Shown here in pieces: positions 11,849 through 24,096 of a DNA stretch of 64,000 nt (position 1 is its first letter; every line of letters starts with the position of its first letter). Made by a program: the position numbers and the translations under genes. Under the pieces are notes generated by a model that was not told the origin of the DNA, ran no database searches, and was given only the letters and a program-made list of their open reading frames with translations. Location of the stretch: contig JACVTC010000132.1 in assembly GCA_016946835.1 (NCBI GenBank), forward strand, positions 147,501 to 211,500, in the 5' to 3' direction. Source of the stretch: Neocallimastix lanati (nom. inval.) (lineage: Eukaryota; Neocallimastigomycota; Neocallimastigomycetes; Neocallimastigales; Neocallimastigaceae).

Positions 11849-13736
11849 ATTTAAAAAAAATAAATACTTATTTAAATAATAGAGTTATAAAAAATTAATT
11901 AAAAAAAAATTGAAGTATAATTCTTTTGTTTTTTTTAATTATATAATTCATAATAATAATATAATCATTTTTAGTTAAAAAAAAATATTAAGTAATTTTA
12001 ATTAATTTATAAATTAAATAGAAAAAAAAAATTATTTAATAAAAAAAAAATCATTGTTAATACGAATCAATCTATAAATAAATATATAAAATATTAAAAA
12101 TAAAAATAAAAAAAAATAAAAAATAAATAATTAATAAATTAAATAATAAAATAAATAAATAAAATAAATAAAATAAAATAAATAAAAAATTAAAAAAAAA
12201 ATAAAGAAAATATAAAAATTAAATAAAAAATTAAAAAAAATATTAATAATAAAAAAATTTTTAAAAAAAATTTTCTTAAAAAATTATTAAAAACAAATAA
12301 TGTTTCAAATTAATTTATTTTTTTTTTTTTTTAAATAAATGAAAAATTTATCATATCAAAATAATAATATTGAACTGTTTTTATTATATTATAAGATTTT
12401 TTTAAGAATGATTTACGGATATAAAATTAATTAAAAAAAATTTTTTAATTTATTTAATATATATATTTTATCAAAGCCTTTTTAGTTGACCATTTTTATT
12501 TTTTTTATTTATAATATAAACAAAAAGTTAATGTAATAATTTAATGGTAAATATTATGAAAGTGTATTCACTTCCTTGTCTAAAAAAAAAATAAAAAAAA
12601 AAAAATAGTGGTAAACATTTATAAATATTATTATTAATATTTAGTTTTATAAACTTTTATTAATATTGAACTTTATTGTTAATAATATTAAGTATTATTA
12701 TTATTTATTTATTGTAATTATCAATGAGAATTTCTTATTTTTTTATTATTTATTTTTTTATTTATTATTATTTATTTATTTATTATTTACTATTTATTTA
12801 TTTATTATTTATAATTATTATTTATGATTATTGTTTATGACTATTATTTATTATTTATGATTATTATTTATGATTATTATTTATGATTATTATTTATGAT
12901 TATTATTTATTATTTATTATTTATTATTTGTAATTTATGATATAATTAATATATTTGAATTTGATTATAAAAATGAAAAAAGCAAAAAAAAAAAAAAAAA
13001 AAAAAAACAATGTAATATTTAAAAGTTCCTTAATAATTTAATTTATGATTATTATTATTTTTTTTTTTTTATTAAAAATTATTAAAAAAAAGAAATATAT
13101 TAAATAAAGTTTATTTCAATGTATTAATTATTTTAATAAATAAAAAAGAATAATAATTATACAAAATTAGTAATAATTTTAACTTTTTGATGTAACAATC
13201 TATTTTGTTTAATATTAAATTTAATTAATTAATCAAATTATTATAATTTATTATTATCAATAGTAAGTATTGTAAATAAGGTAAAAGGGAAAAAAAAGTT
13301 TCCTCTTGTAAATATATTGAGTTCATAAAATTATATAATAATTCGAAAAATAATAAAAAAGGGTGATTAAGGATTTAGTAAAAAAGAAAATTGAATATTA
13401 AAAATTTAATTTAATATAATTTTTTTTAATAATTAACTCATATGATTTAATAATTTTATAACTCAATATATATTCATTATATTGAAATATATATTCAGTT
13501 TTACTAATTGTTATAAAAATAGTTTAGTATATAAATAGCTCTTTATCTTTATAATTTTTTTTTTTTCATTTATAAAAAATATATATTTATATATTTTTAA
13601 TAAAAAGTAATTAATAAATATATTTTTTTTAAAGAAAAAAAAAAATATAAATTAAGAAATAAAAATAGAAAAAAAAAATATATATATATAGATTATAAAT
13701 TGATTTTATTTTATTAAATAATTAGAATAAAAGAAA
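11849..13736. other. Intergenic A/T-rich DNA between GH115 and esterase genes
   Basis: No gene is visible. It must contain the GH115 terminator and the esterase promoter, but neither can be pinpointed. It includes an irregular ATTTATG/ATTATT tandem repeat at about 12740-12930 and several A or T runs. Confidence 0.8.
12740..12930 (+). repeat. Tandem TTATTTATGATTAT-type repeat
   Basis: About a dozen degenerate copies of units such as ATTTATGATTATT in head-to-tail order. Low-complexity tract with no coding potential. Confidence 0.75.
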
Positions 13737-15044
13737 ATGAAATTCTATTTAATTTCAGCTTTATGCCTTATCTTAATTAACGCAGTCTTTGCTTCTGATG
13801 AAGTATCCTACACTGGTACTTGGGCTGCTTCTCAATACTGGAATGGTGAATTACCAGATATTGATTTACAAGGTAATTCTTTACGTCAAATCGTCAGAGT
13901 CAGTATTCCAGGTGAACAATTAAGATTCCACTTTTCTAACATTTACGGTAGTGAAGAATTAGAATTACAATCTGTTCATGTTGCCAAGTCCGCTGGTCAA
14001 GGTACTGGTAGCATTATTGTTGATACTGATACTGAAATTACCTTCAATGGTCAATCTAGTGTTTCAATTCCAGCTTATGGTGATATTATCTCTGATACTA
14101 TTCCATTCTCTCTTTCTACTTTAGATGAAGTTGCTATTACTATTAACTACGGTAAGATCCCAGCTGAATTCACTGGTCACGCTGGTGCCAGAACTAATTC
14201 TTTTATTGAATTAGGTAATGCTGTCAGTAAGGAAACTTTCAGTGATGCTCACAAGTTTGTTCGTTGGTACACTATTTCTGCTATTGATGTAGTTGACAAT
14301 GAAAAGAAAACTGAAGCTATTATCTGTTACGGTGATTCTATTACTGATGGTAGAGGTTCTACTAACGATAAGCAAAACAGATGGCCAGATGTCTTTTCAG
14401 AAAAATTACAAAGTAACCCAGCTACCCGTCATCTTGCTGTATTAAACCAAGGTATTGGTGGTAGTAGTTTACATGGTCCAAACTCTGCTAAGTGGCCAAC
14501 TGGTTTAGGTAGATACCAAAAGGATGTTGCTGAACAAGTTAATGTCAAATACATGATTGTTTTATATGGTGTTAATGATATTGTTTACAGTGGTAAGACT
14601 GCTCCAATTCTTATTGAAGCTTTCCAAGAACTTATCAAGAGAAACCATGAACGTGGTATCATCACTTACGGTAGTCCAATTCTTCCATTCAAGTCAAACG
14701 ATAACTGGACTGAAGAATTCAATGAAATTAAAGAAGCTGTTAATGAATGGATTTTAAATACTCCAGCTAGTGAAGGTGGTTTTGATGCCATTATTGATTT
14801 CGCTTCTGTTGTTGCTGATCCAAATGATGTTATGGTCTTCAATGCTGATTTATGTGATGGTGATGGTCTTCATCCAAACTACTTAGGTCATGCTGCCATG
14901 GGTAATTCTGTTGATCTTGAACTTTTCATTGACAGTAATGATGAAGAAATTAATAGTGATGAAGAAAATGTTGAAGATGTTGATATTGACGACAGTGAAA
15001 TTACTGCTGTTAGTGATGCTGAAGATTCTGCTGATGCTGAATAA
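13737..15044 (+). CDS. Secreted SGNH/GDSL carbohydrate esterase
   Basis: Complete 435-residue protein. The signal peptide is residues 1-19 (MKFYLISALCLILINAVFA). Residues about 22-190 are an N-terminal beta-rich domain (YTGTWAAS..., LRFHFSNIYGSEEL). The SGNH hydrolase domain carries all four blocks: GDSITDG with nucleophile Ser201, GIGG (239-242), GVND (278-281), and DGLHPN with Asp376 and His379. The last 35-40 residues are an Asp/Glu-rich tail. SGNH enzymes beside xylanolytic genes usually remove acetyl groups from xylan or related polymers; that substrate is inferred. Some relatives are lipases or rhamnogalacturonan acetylesterases. There is no dockerin. It shares orientation and an acidic appendage with the GH115 gene upstream. 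The start is set by the signal peptide directly after the first ATG. Confidence 0.9.
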   Translation: MKFYLISALCLILINAVFASDEVSYTGTWAASQYWNGELPDIDLQGNSLRQIVRVSIPGEQLRFHFSNIYGSEELELQSVHVAKSAGQGTGSIIVDTDTEITFNGQSSVSIPAYGDIISDTIPFSLSTLDEVAITINYGKIPAEFTGHAGARTNSFIELGNAVSKETFSDAHKFVRWYTISAIDVVDNEKKTEAIICYGDSITDGRGSTNDKQNRWPDVFSEKLQSNPATRHLAVLNQGIGGSSLHGPNSAKWPTGLGRYQKDVAEQVNVKYMIVLYGVNDIVYSGKTAPILIEAFQELIKRNHERGIITYGSPILPFKSNDNWTEEFNEIKEAVNEWILNTPASEGGFDAIIDFASVVADPNDVMVFNADLCDGDGLHPNYLGHAAMGNSVDLELFIDSNDEEINSDEENVEDVDIDDSEITAVSDAEDSADAE

Positions 15045-15576
15045 ATTAAATTTATTTAATTAAAATAAAAATTAAAAAGGAGTATAAAATAAAATAAAAT
15101 AAAAAAAAAATATTATAAATAAAATAAATAAAAAATTAATCAATACATAAATTAGAATATTTTTTTGAATATAAAAAAAGAATATTTCAAAATAGAAATT
15201 AAATTAAAAAAATTTACAAATTTAACAAAAAAGTAGTAAAAAAAAAAAAAAAAAAGGTTAAAATAAAAAAAAAGTAATAAAAATAATTAAATTATTATGA
15301 ATAAAATAATAAATAAATTATTTTTTATCATAAATATCAAATAACAATTAATTTATTAGAATTTTTGAATTGTTTTTGTAACAAAATTAAAAAAAATTAT
15401 ATAAAAATATTATATAATTTTTTCAAAATATATAAATAAATAAATAAAAAAATAAAAAATAAAAAATAAAAATGTTTGTGTTTTACTTCTTAATGTAGTT
15501 AAATATTAATAAATAGTAATTAATAGTTTTATTATATAATATATTAAAAAGTTATTAATTCTTATTAACAAAATTT

Positions 15577-15632
<56 letters not shown>

Positions 15633-16669
15633 TTGTTAAATTAATAAGAAATTTGAGATAAGATAAAATTACAAAATTTGTGAATAAAATTAAGTAATTA
15701 TTCTAAAACATTCAATAATTTTTTATTTTTTATTTTTTAAAAATTTGTAACTACTCTAAAATATTCTATTAATTACTAATTTGTATATTTCTAATTCATT
15801 AAATTCAAATAGTAATAGGTATTATTTGACACTAAATCTCATGATAATAATTTCTCTGGCTTGAGGGAGAGTTTAAGCTACTTATTAACTAAATTATTGG
15901 TGTTTCTTCGTAAAGTTTTATTTTATATGTTTTACCTTTGGTGGTGGCAAATAACAAATGAGATAATTATAGTATAATTAATTTAAAATAATATTTATTC
16001 AATTTTTTATACATATATAATAACTTTATTTAATATAAAATTTTTAAGTTTATACATATTAAATTAAATTATACATATTTAATATATTATGATTAAAATT
16101 TATATATTTTTAATGTATTATACATAATATATTAATTTTTTTTTTAATAAATAAATAAATAAATAAATTATAACTATATAAATATTTAATTTTGATAGTA
16201 TATTTATCATAATTAGAAAAAGTATGTTTAAAACCTAATTTTAAAATTTATAAATTTATATTTTTTATATTTACTGAATTTAATTTATTACTCAATATAA
16301 AGTTCAAAATTTAAAGTATTACTAAACAGTAATTTTTATATTTAATCAACAAGAATTCTTATTGTATTCTGATTCTATAAAAAAAGTGGCAATTAATGGA
16401 ATTATTATAATATTGACAAAATTAATAGTAATAATAATGACAATAATTAATAATAAATAATATTTATGACTAATAATAATTAATAATAAATATTATTATT
16501 TAAACAATTAAATAACAATAATAAATAGTAAATAATATAATGAGAGTTTGTAAATTATAATGATAATTTAAGTAAAATTAATAAATTAATTTTATGTCAT
16601 AATATTTATATTTCATTAAATATTATTTTATTTATTTTTTATTTAGTATTGTATTCTTAACTTCTTGGG

Positions 16670-16709
<40 letters not shown>

Positions 16710-18350
16710 ATAAAATTTTATTATTATTAAATTGTCAAATTAAATATATTTATATTAATTTTTTTTTTTTTTAGTTAAAGAAACAATATAATTAATTAAG
16801 TTATAAACATTTAATTTAATTTAATTATATTATTATTTTTTTGAAATTTTTAATATATTTTATCCTTTTTTTTTTTTTTTTTAATTTATTAATTATATAT
16901 AACGGAACATAAACAAAAAATATATATATATTTGTTTTTATATATTCCGTTACATATAAATTTTATAATTTATTAAATTATTATATAAAAAAAATATATA
17001 TATTTTATGGCCATGTCACATTCATAATCACTTATATAATACTTTTTAGATTTTTATATTAATAAACTTTAATTAATAAGAAATTGTATATTCAATATAA
17101 ATATTTAATCCCTAACAAAAAAAGTATATTTTATAAATCTATTGAAAATTTCCTTTTTTAACAATTAACATTTTTAAAAAATTAAATATATATTTTATAT
17201 ATATATTTTAAAAATACTTGAAATAACAATTTTTTTCTATTTTTGCAGTAGTTATCCTTTTTAATACTAAATTTTGTATCAAAACAATACCTTCTAATTC
17301 ACGTGATCAATATAACTATCCTACAACATTGATCATATATAGGTCTTTTGTATATTATTTCATACCAAACATTGTTTTATACTTTATTATTATTATTATT
17401 ATTTTATTATTATTATTATTTTTTACTTTCCTATTATTAATTTATTATTTTATTAGTATTTTATTATTATTATTATTATTATTTTCATTATCACTTTATT
17501 ATTATTTAATATTTCATTTTATTTTTATCTTAAAATGATTGAAATCTATTTAAAATCTTTTCTCTTCTAATTTAGATTTATTCAAAATTAATAAAATAAG
17601 ATAAATAATTTTTCTTAATAGAACTATTGTTAATAAAGTCTTTTTAAAGTATTTTTTATAATATTTAAAATACATAAATTTTAAAATATAATTTTATAAA
17701 TTTTTATGGGTGTTATTTAACAAACTTTAAATTATTAATTTATATTTCTAATTACGATATTGCTGTCTATTTACATTTTAACTAAAATATTTATTATATA
17801 AATTTCAATTCTTTTATGGCTGTCGTTATCATTCCTAAAACGATATTGGAAATTATTGATTAATATATTATAGTAATTTTTAATAAATATTAATATTGTA
17901 AAATATAAAAAATTTTTTATTATAAACATATATATATTTAAATATTAACAAAAATTTTTAATCATATTTAGAAAAATTTTTTCATTCTAAAAAAAAAAAA
18001 AAATTATAATTATTATTATTGTACAACTACAATAATAATAATAATTAATTAATATGATTGAATTTCTTTTAATTAAAAAAAAAGTATAAAATAAAATTAT
18101 TACTTAAAAGTATAATTTATATAAAAAATAAAAAGTTTAATTAACACTTCAAAAAATATTGAAAATAGTTAAAATACTCTACTATACATAAATCAAGCAT
18201 ATTGTATTCATTGAAGATAGAAAAGAAAAAAAAAATATTAAAAAGTTTTATGAGAGTATAAATAAATTATAAATCGTTGAATAAGTATTCAGTAGTCGAA
18301 TTATATTATTTCCTATATTATTATTACTAGTTTTAATATTACTATAATTA
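15045..18350. other. Intergenic A/T-rich DNA
   Basis: No credible gene. It contains (AAT)n/(ATT)n at about 15580-15632, a long poly(A) run at about 16671-16708, a hairpin at 16900-16952, and (TTA)n tracts at about 17380-17500 whose translation is only I, L, F and Y. Confidence 0.75.
16900..16952. repeat. Hairpin with TAACGGAA/TTCCGTTA ends
   Basis: A 53-bp imperfect palindrome. The outer ends TAACGGAA and TTCCGTTA are perfect complements, and the inner arms pair through ACAAA/TTTGT around an AT-repeat centre. Function unknown: a cruciform, a tiny foldback element or a footprint. Confidence 0.6.
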
Positions 18351-18512
18351 ATGAAATTCCTATTTATTAGAATTGTTATTACCAGTCTCTTCTAAAAAAT
18401 AGGTTCATGCTGGGCTGAAACTCTCAGTTATTTATGTTTTACTCATTATTAGAGAGTTATTTTTGAAGATGATAATGATAAATGGACTGAGTAATATAAT
18501 TATTAGTACTGT
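18351..18512 (+). pseudogene. Dead fungal dockerin (CBM10) gene start
   Basis: From the ATG at 18351 the frame reads a signal-peptide-like MKFLFIRIVITSLF, a stop, then (from 18408) CWAETLSYLCFTHY, a stop, RVIFEDDNDKWTE, a stop, YNY, a stop, YC. It aligns column by column with the live dockerin of the GH43 genes (CWSQSLGYGCC...DNDGEWGVENDDWC). Cys, Trp, Leu, Tyr, Asp and Lys/Glu-Trp positions are kept. Stops replace residues including the Glu of GVEN and the Trp before the last Cys. Signal peptide followed by dockerin is a common arrangement in this phylum. Downstream sequence to about 18600 is too decayed to name the enzyme. It must be non-functional. Confidence 0.65.
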
Positions 18513-18599
18513 GTTGTTCCATTCGATCCTTACTATTAGACTAAAAATTTCAAATATGATTATTGTTCCTGAGTTAAAAATAAATTCTTATTTCTAATA

Positions 18600-20050
18600 G
18601 TAATGATAAATAATCTACTGATTATACTAAAATAAAAAATTGAATATAAATTAATTCAACTTTTATTTATAATAAATCTTCATTTAATATTCCATTCTAT
18701 AATAATTAAAAAGTAGTTATTTATATATTTTAAAAGAGAATTTGTGTGTTAATTGAATAACTGAAAAAAATAAAATAAAAATTAAAAATAATTTTAAAAA
18801 AAAAAAAAAAAGTTTTTTTATTATATATATATTATATTATATTATATTATATTATATTATATATGAATTATTTAGTATTTTCCTTATTTAATATATTTAT
18901 AATAATTTATAATATGAAAATTAAAATAATAAATATTATTGTATTAATAATTAATAATATTTTAGAAATACCAGATATGATAATAGATTTAAAAGTATCT
19001 CATTATTTATTCATTATTAAAAAAAAATTATTTTCAATATAATTTTATAATATAAAAATACCAAAAATAAAAAAAAAAAAAACAATAAAATAATATTTAT
19101 TGTATTATATAAATTGTTTATATATTTTATACGTTTGATTTTTATTAATTTAAAAATATTTAATGTAAAATTCATAAACTATTTGAACTTTTTTTTATTG
19201 ATTTATTTTTTAACATAAAAAAATAAAAATAAAGAAAATTTTAATATAAAAATTATATAAAATTTTATTATTTATATAGATATTTCATAAAAAAATAAAA
19301 TAAAAAAAATAAAAAAAAAAAAAAAAAAATCTATATATAGATATATATTTTCTATATTATTTAATTTTCATATCATTATTTTTCTTTTATTAATTATATG
19401 AGTAATTTCATTACAATTTTTTATTTCTTCTCACTTATAAACTTCTTCAGCCTGATTTCAGTCCAAGTTTCAAGATCATAAATAAGAATTAAATCAATTT
19501 TTTTTTTTGGTCAGAACAATAGCGTATCATATATCTAAATATGTCACCATATCAAAATAAAAAATTAATAAAATAATAAAAAAAATAAATAAATAAAAAT
19601 AAAAAAAAAACATAAAAAAAAATTTTTTTAAGAATAAACTATTTCTATTTTATTAATTTGTATCCTGACCAATAATTGTTTATTAAAAGATTTTATTTTA
19701 CTTTAAAATTTATAGTTTACTAAAATTTATAAAACTATTTATTTAAAATATAAAACCCATAAAAATATATATATATTTATATATATATCATTTATTTAGT
19801 TTTATTATTTTATTATATTTTTAATACACCTTTATTAGTTTTTGATATTTTTTGATATTTTCGATATATTTTTTTTTTAATTTTTTTTTTATTTTATAAA
19901 ATATAACTTTAATATAAAATAAATCTAATTTATAATAATTTAATTTATATTTAAATTAAATTCATAATACTTATAAAAATTAAATTTATTATATTTAAAT
20001 TTATAAAATATCTTTATTCTATACTAATATTTTTTTGTCTTTGTATGTTA
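18600..20050. other. Intergenic A/T-rich DNA
   Basis: No gene recognised. It includes a TATAT pentamer array at about 18828-18862, several poly(A) tracts, and a short, less A/T-biased patch at 19440-19550 with no identifiable product. Confidence 0.7.
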
Positions 20051-22640
20051 TTAACCAAATAGAGAGAAATCAAAATCTTCATTATTATATTGTTGAATAT
20101 CATTAATAAACGACTTTATTATGTCTGGTGATTCATACCAATAGGATTGTATCAATAAGGTATAAATATCTTTCATTGAAAGTTTCTCCATTTCTAATAA
20201 TTCCTTTGCATCATATATGTTATAAAGTAACATATTTTTTTTTATAAATGGCTCATCTATTTCTTTAATTAATCCAATAATTTTAGAATCTCTTATAAAT
20301 GGAGATTGATTAATAATATAATATTTTAGAATATTTAACATTTCAATATCTTCGCTTAAATATAATATCTCATAATTATTCTTTTTTAAAGTATTAATAT
20401 AATTTTCCATTTTTTCCACCATTTCAAATCTAGATTTAAATTTAAATTTATTTAAGTTATGATTTATCTGAGTGGCTAATTTGTTATTAATAAAGTATAA
20501 TTTTATTTTTTTCAATGTTATTGGTGCATTTCTTAATTTTAGAAAGTACATTATTATATTCATTTGATAAGACACTTGATCCTTGATTTAAAATATATCT
20601 TATGTTATAAATAATAAATTTATCATCAGTTGTATCCGTAACAAATTGAAACTTTCTTCCAGTATTTTTATAAGTTGTGAATTCCGAAGTTTCAATGCTC
20701 AGTATCGAATAAATCAATAGAATAATTGTTCATTCTTCCTGCCTTATTAGCAATATCAATATAATAGTACATATCATCCAAATAATATTCACCATAAAAA
20801 TTATTAAGATATTTTGATTGTACAATATTTGAAAAATCACTTAATAATTCATAATTGTATATTATATCCATTAATTAGCGAATTATTTTCAATATCTAAT
20901 GAACTAACTGGAGGAAAATGATATATATTTTCAACGTAATCATTAAAATCAGATGTATTCATTGTCACATTTCCGTTTTTATCTATTCCAATAAAACCAT
21001 CTGAATATTTAGAAAATAAAAATAATTCATCTACTAATTGATTATCCTTGTAGTAAGAAGGATATTTTTCTATATAATATTTTTAGAATTAATTTTTTTC
21101 TAAGACTTTATTATATATTCTAACAATGTTATTGTATTCCACATTATCGTTTGAATTTTCGATATCATCTCTTATCAAATATATGGTACTATTTAGATTT
21201 GTCAAATATTGACTGAATTGATCATCAATATTCAACTCGGATACGGTTAAGGGCATTAAGCATTTAATATTCTCAATTTCATAGTTACTAATATTTGTAT
21301 CTTCATTATTTGAATTCCATTTAATAGATATACCATTAGAATATATTAAAAAAATATTATTTTTAATACATTTATTTAAATAAATATCATATTCGTTAAA
21401 ATCTTCATCATTTTCATTTTCTATATTATTATTTTCTTCTTTTTCTTTATTATCATTTTTCTCATCATTTCCTTCAATATATTCAGAAAAAAATACTTCT
21501 AATTTTTTTTTTTTTTTTTTTTTTTTGAATAAATCTACTTTTAAAATATTCATTTAAATTTTCTAAAATTTTTGAAAATACATCAAATAATGAGTTGGAC
21601 CCCTTAACCATGGAATTATACTCGTTTATATAATATAATCCATCCGGTAAAATATTTTTATTATTAAATAAATTTTTACTTTCATATAAAACATTTTCAA
21701 TATCATAGAGTGAAAATAATTCATCTACAATATCAATATCATTTTTATATCTTAATAATATATTTTCATTCTCTTCAACTAATTTATTTTCGTTTCGTTT
21801 CTATTTCTATTTGCATTTTCTGAACTAATAAATTTAGACTTAAAAATATGCTGGTTTAAAATTTTTTTGGCCGGTATAACTATAATATGAAAAGGCGTCT
21901 TTCACTGAAAAAAATAAATCAATCAGAAGTAATAAATCCTGAATTCCCGTTTTTATATATAAATTATAAATATTATATTTTTTAGTATTTTCTTGAGAAA
22001 ATTTATTGAATTTACAAACCCCTAATAACGCAAAAGAGAGCTGATGGTCGAATCCATATTGACATTCGATATCACTAACTTTTTTGTGAATTTTGGCTAT
22101 CGACGTTTTCTAATAATGTGGAGTTATTAATAAGATTTAAATATTTATTGTAATCGTTTGGAATTTCATAACCTCTTCCAATAATGGAGTATGCCGGATA
22201 TGAAATTTATTTCATTATTATTGACATATTCATATCTTGAAATTATATTATTATCATAATATAAACTTGCACTTAATACATTAATAACATTTTTAATAAC
22301 ATCCAAATTTAAAGTTCCTATGGTAATATTTACATCTGTATCTAGAAAGGCCTCTAAAGAAAATAAAATTGTGTTTCTAGCATAAATATAGTCAGAATTA
22401 ATTTGTTCTTGTGAACTTAAGCTCCATTTGTTTAATAATGAGGTTATTAATAATTTAATTATGCTTGTATATATATCTAAGTGATTATTTATTAAATCGC
22501 TTCTTTCGGTAGCCGTTAGATTAGAAAACTTTTCACTATAAAGTAACAATTCTTCTGTATTGAAATGATTTTGTTGACTCACTAACATTTTTATTATTAT
22601 AAAAATTAAAGTCATAACCACTGTTTAAAGTTCTATCTTT
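20051..22640 (-). pseudogene. Large broken gene of unknown function
   Basis: Five or more protein-like segments on the minus strand follow one another in different frames: about 22621-22166, 21860-21560, 21553-21089, 21080-20870 and 20717-20051. They read as one long Asn/Asp/Ile/Leu-rich protein that has lost its frame. Segment 22166-22621 looks helical (TEELLLYSEKFSNLTATERS...). Segment 21089-21553 has a Lys run followed by a Glu/Asn-rich linker. The end reads DDIQ-rich helices and SLFG before the stop. Some frame changes fall at A/T homopolymers, so sequencing error could account for part of the damage. No family is recognised; a big lineage-specific surface or scaffold protein is a guess only. 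Confidence 0.55.
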
Positions 22641-23103
22641 ATTTTTTAATATTGTTATTTAAAAATTTTATCCTATTAAATTCATGATATATATTTGTAA
22701 TTTTGGCATTGACAACACAAAATAAATATAAAATTAAAAAATAAATTTATTTTTAAATTCATATTGAGCAAATTTTTTTTTTTTTTTAATTTTTACTTTT
22801 TTTTTTTTATTATTTTTTAAATTCTTTTAAATTCTTTTACTTTTTTTTTTTTAAAATTTTTTCACTTTTAGTTTATCTTCAAAATATAAACTTTTATATG
22901 ACTTATATATATTTATTTATTTATTTAAAATCAATGAATATATTGTATTTTATATAAATTTTACTTCATATATTAATTTTAATATATTATAATTCAAATA
23001 CATTTTAAAGCAATATATTACAAATATATAATTTTTATTATTGACTATTACTATTAATAATTTAATCCCAAATTACTGATATAAAACAAATAGGTGTAGT
23101 AAC

Positions 23104-23475
23104 ATATTTGTATATTTAATATTAATTATTAAATATTAAATTTATATCTTTTTGATAGTAATTATTTTATTTTATTTTATTTCAATATGTATTATTATAA
23201 TTATAATAATTATAATACTTTAATTCATATAAAATTAATATAGTTCTATATATTAGAATATGTAATTAATATAATACCTATTTCTTATAAATAGATTAGA
23301 TTATTTATATTAGAAATAGTGAACTCTCTTGTAAATTTTTAGGAATTAGAATTATTATTTTAATTATACGAATATTATAATATTATTAATAAAGTTTACT
23401 AAACTACCATTATTTAAAACCCACTGCTTATAAATTATTGCACATAAAAGTCCCACATACTAAAAATTGGTGGAG
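23104..23475 (+). repeat. Dispersed repeat, uninterrupted copy (empty site)
   Basis: The reverse complement matches 54986-55273 and then 53610-53664 with high similarity. Landmarks are AAATATACAAATA, TAGGAATTAGAATT, AAGTTTACTAAAC and TTATAAGCAGTGGGTTTT. In the second copy a 1313-bp element (53665-54977) interrupts the repeat; here the same point (about 23405-23415) is continuous. Confidence 0.8.
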
Positions 23476-23526
23476 ATATCGGGGATGTGCTGTGTGAAAA
23501 GTAATTTATAAGTAGTGGTGTTTTGT
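23414..23526. repeat. Imperfect 113-bp foldback sequence
   Basis: AAAACCCACTGCTTATAAATTATT on the left is answered on the right by sequence whose complement reads AAAACACCACTACTTATAAATTACT. The centre (about 23450-23490) is relatively G-rich. It overlaps the end of the dispersed repeat above and may be its terminal inverted repeat. Confidence 0.55.
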
Positions 23527-24096
23527 GATTTTATTAATTATTTATAAATTCGTTACACTTTCTTTTCATTTAGGATTAATATTTTATTTAGGATTAATAT
23601 ATTATTTAAGAAATAATTTAGGATATAATTTTTTTTTTTTGGTTGTTTAGAGTTATTTTATCTTAGGTGAAGAGAAAGTTATACAATATAAGTTATTTCA
23701 TTCATTTTAGTATAGATAAAATAAATTGTTTTAAAATATATTAATATTTGGAGATTTAATTATTATTTATTAAAAAAAAAAAAAAAAAAAAAAAAATTCA
23801 TTCTGAATATATTTAATTTTTATTAAATAAAAAATTTTATAATATATACAGAAAAAAAAAAAAAAAAAAAGCAATGTTAATTAATACATTATTTTAATAT
23901 ATAATAAAACTGCTTATATTATTATAGTTACTTATTAAACATTTAATTGAGTAAAAAATAATTTATTGGTTCAAATAAACAATAAAAAGATGATTATATA
24001 TATTAATATTTCCTAATGGGCATGAAAAAATTCTTCAAACGAATTATTTTCAAAATAAGTTCCATATACTTTATCGTTAACATGAGAGCATAATTT

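Larger units (their letters stand above)
22641..24096. other. Intergenic DNA with a dispersed repeat
   Basis: A/T-rich spacer between two minus-strand broken genes. Apart from the dispersed repeat at 23104-23475 and the hairpin ending at 23526, only homopolymers are seen. Confidence 0.7.
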
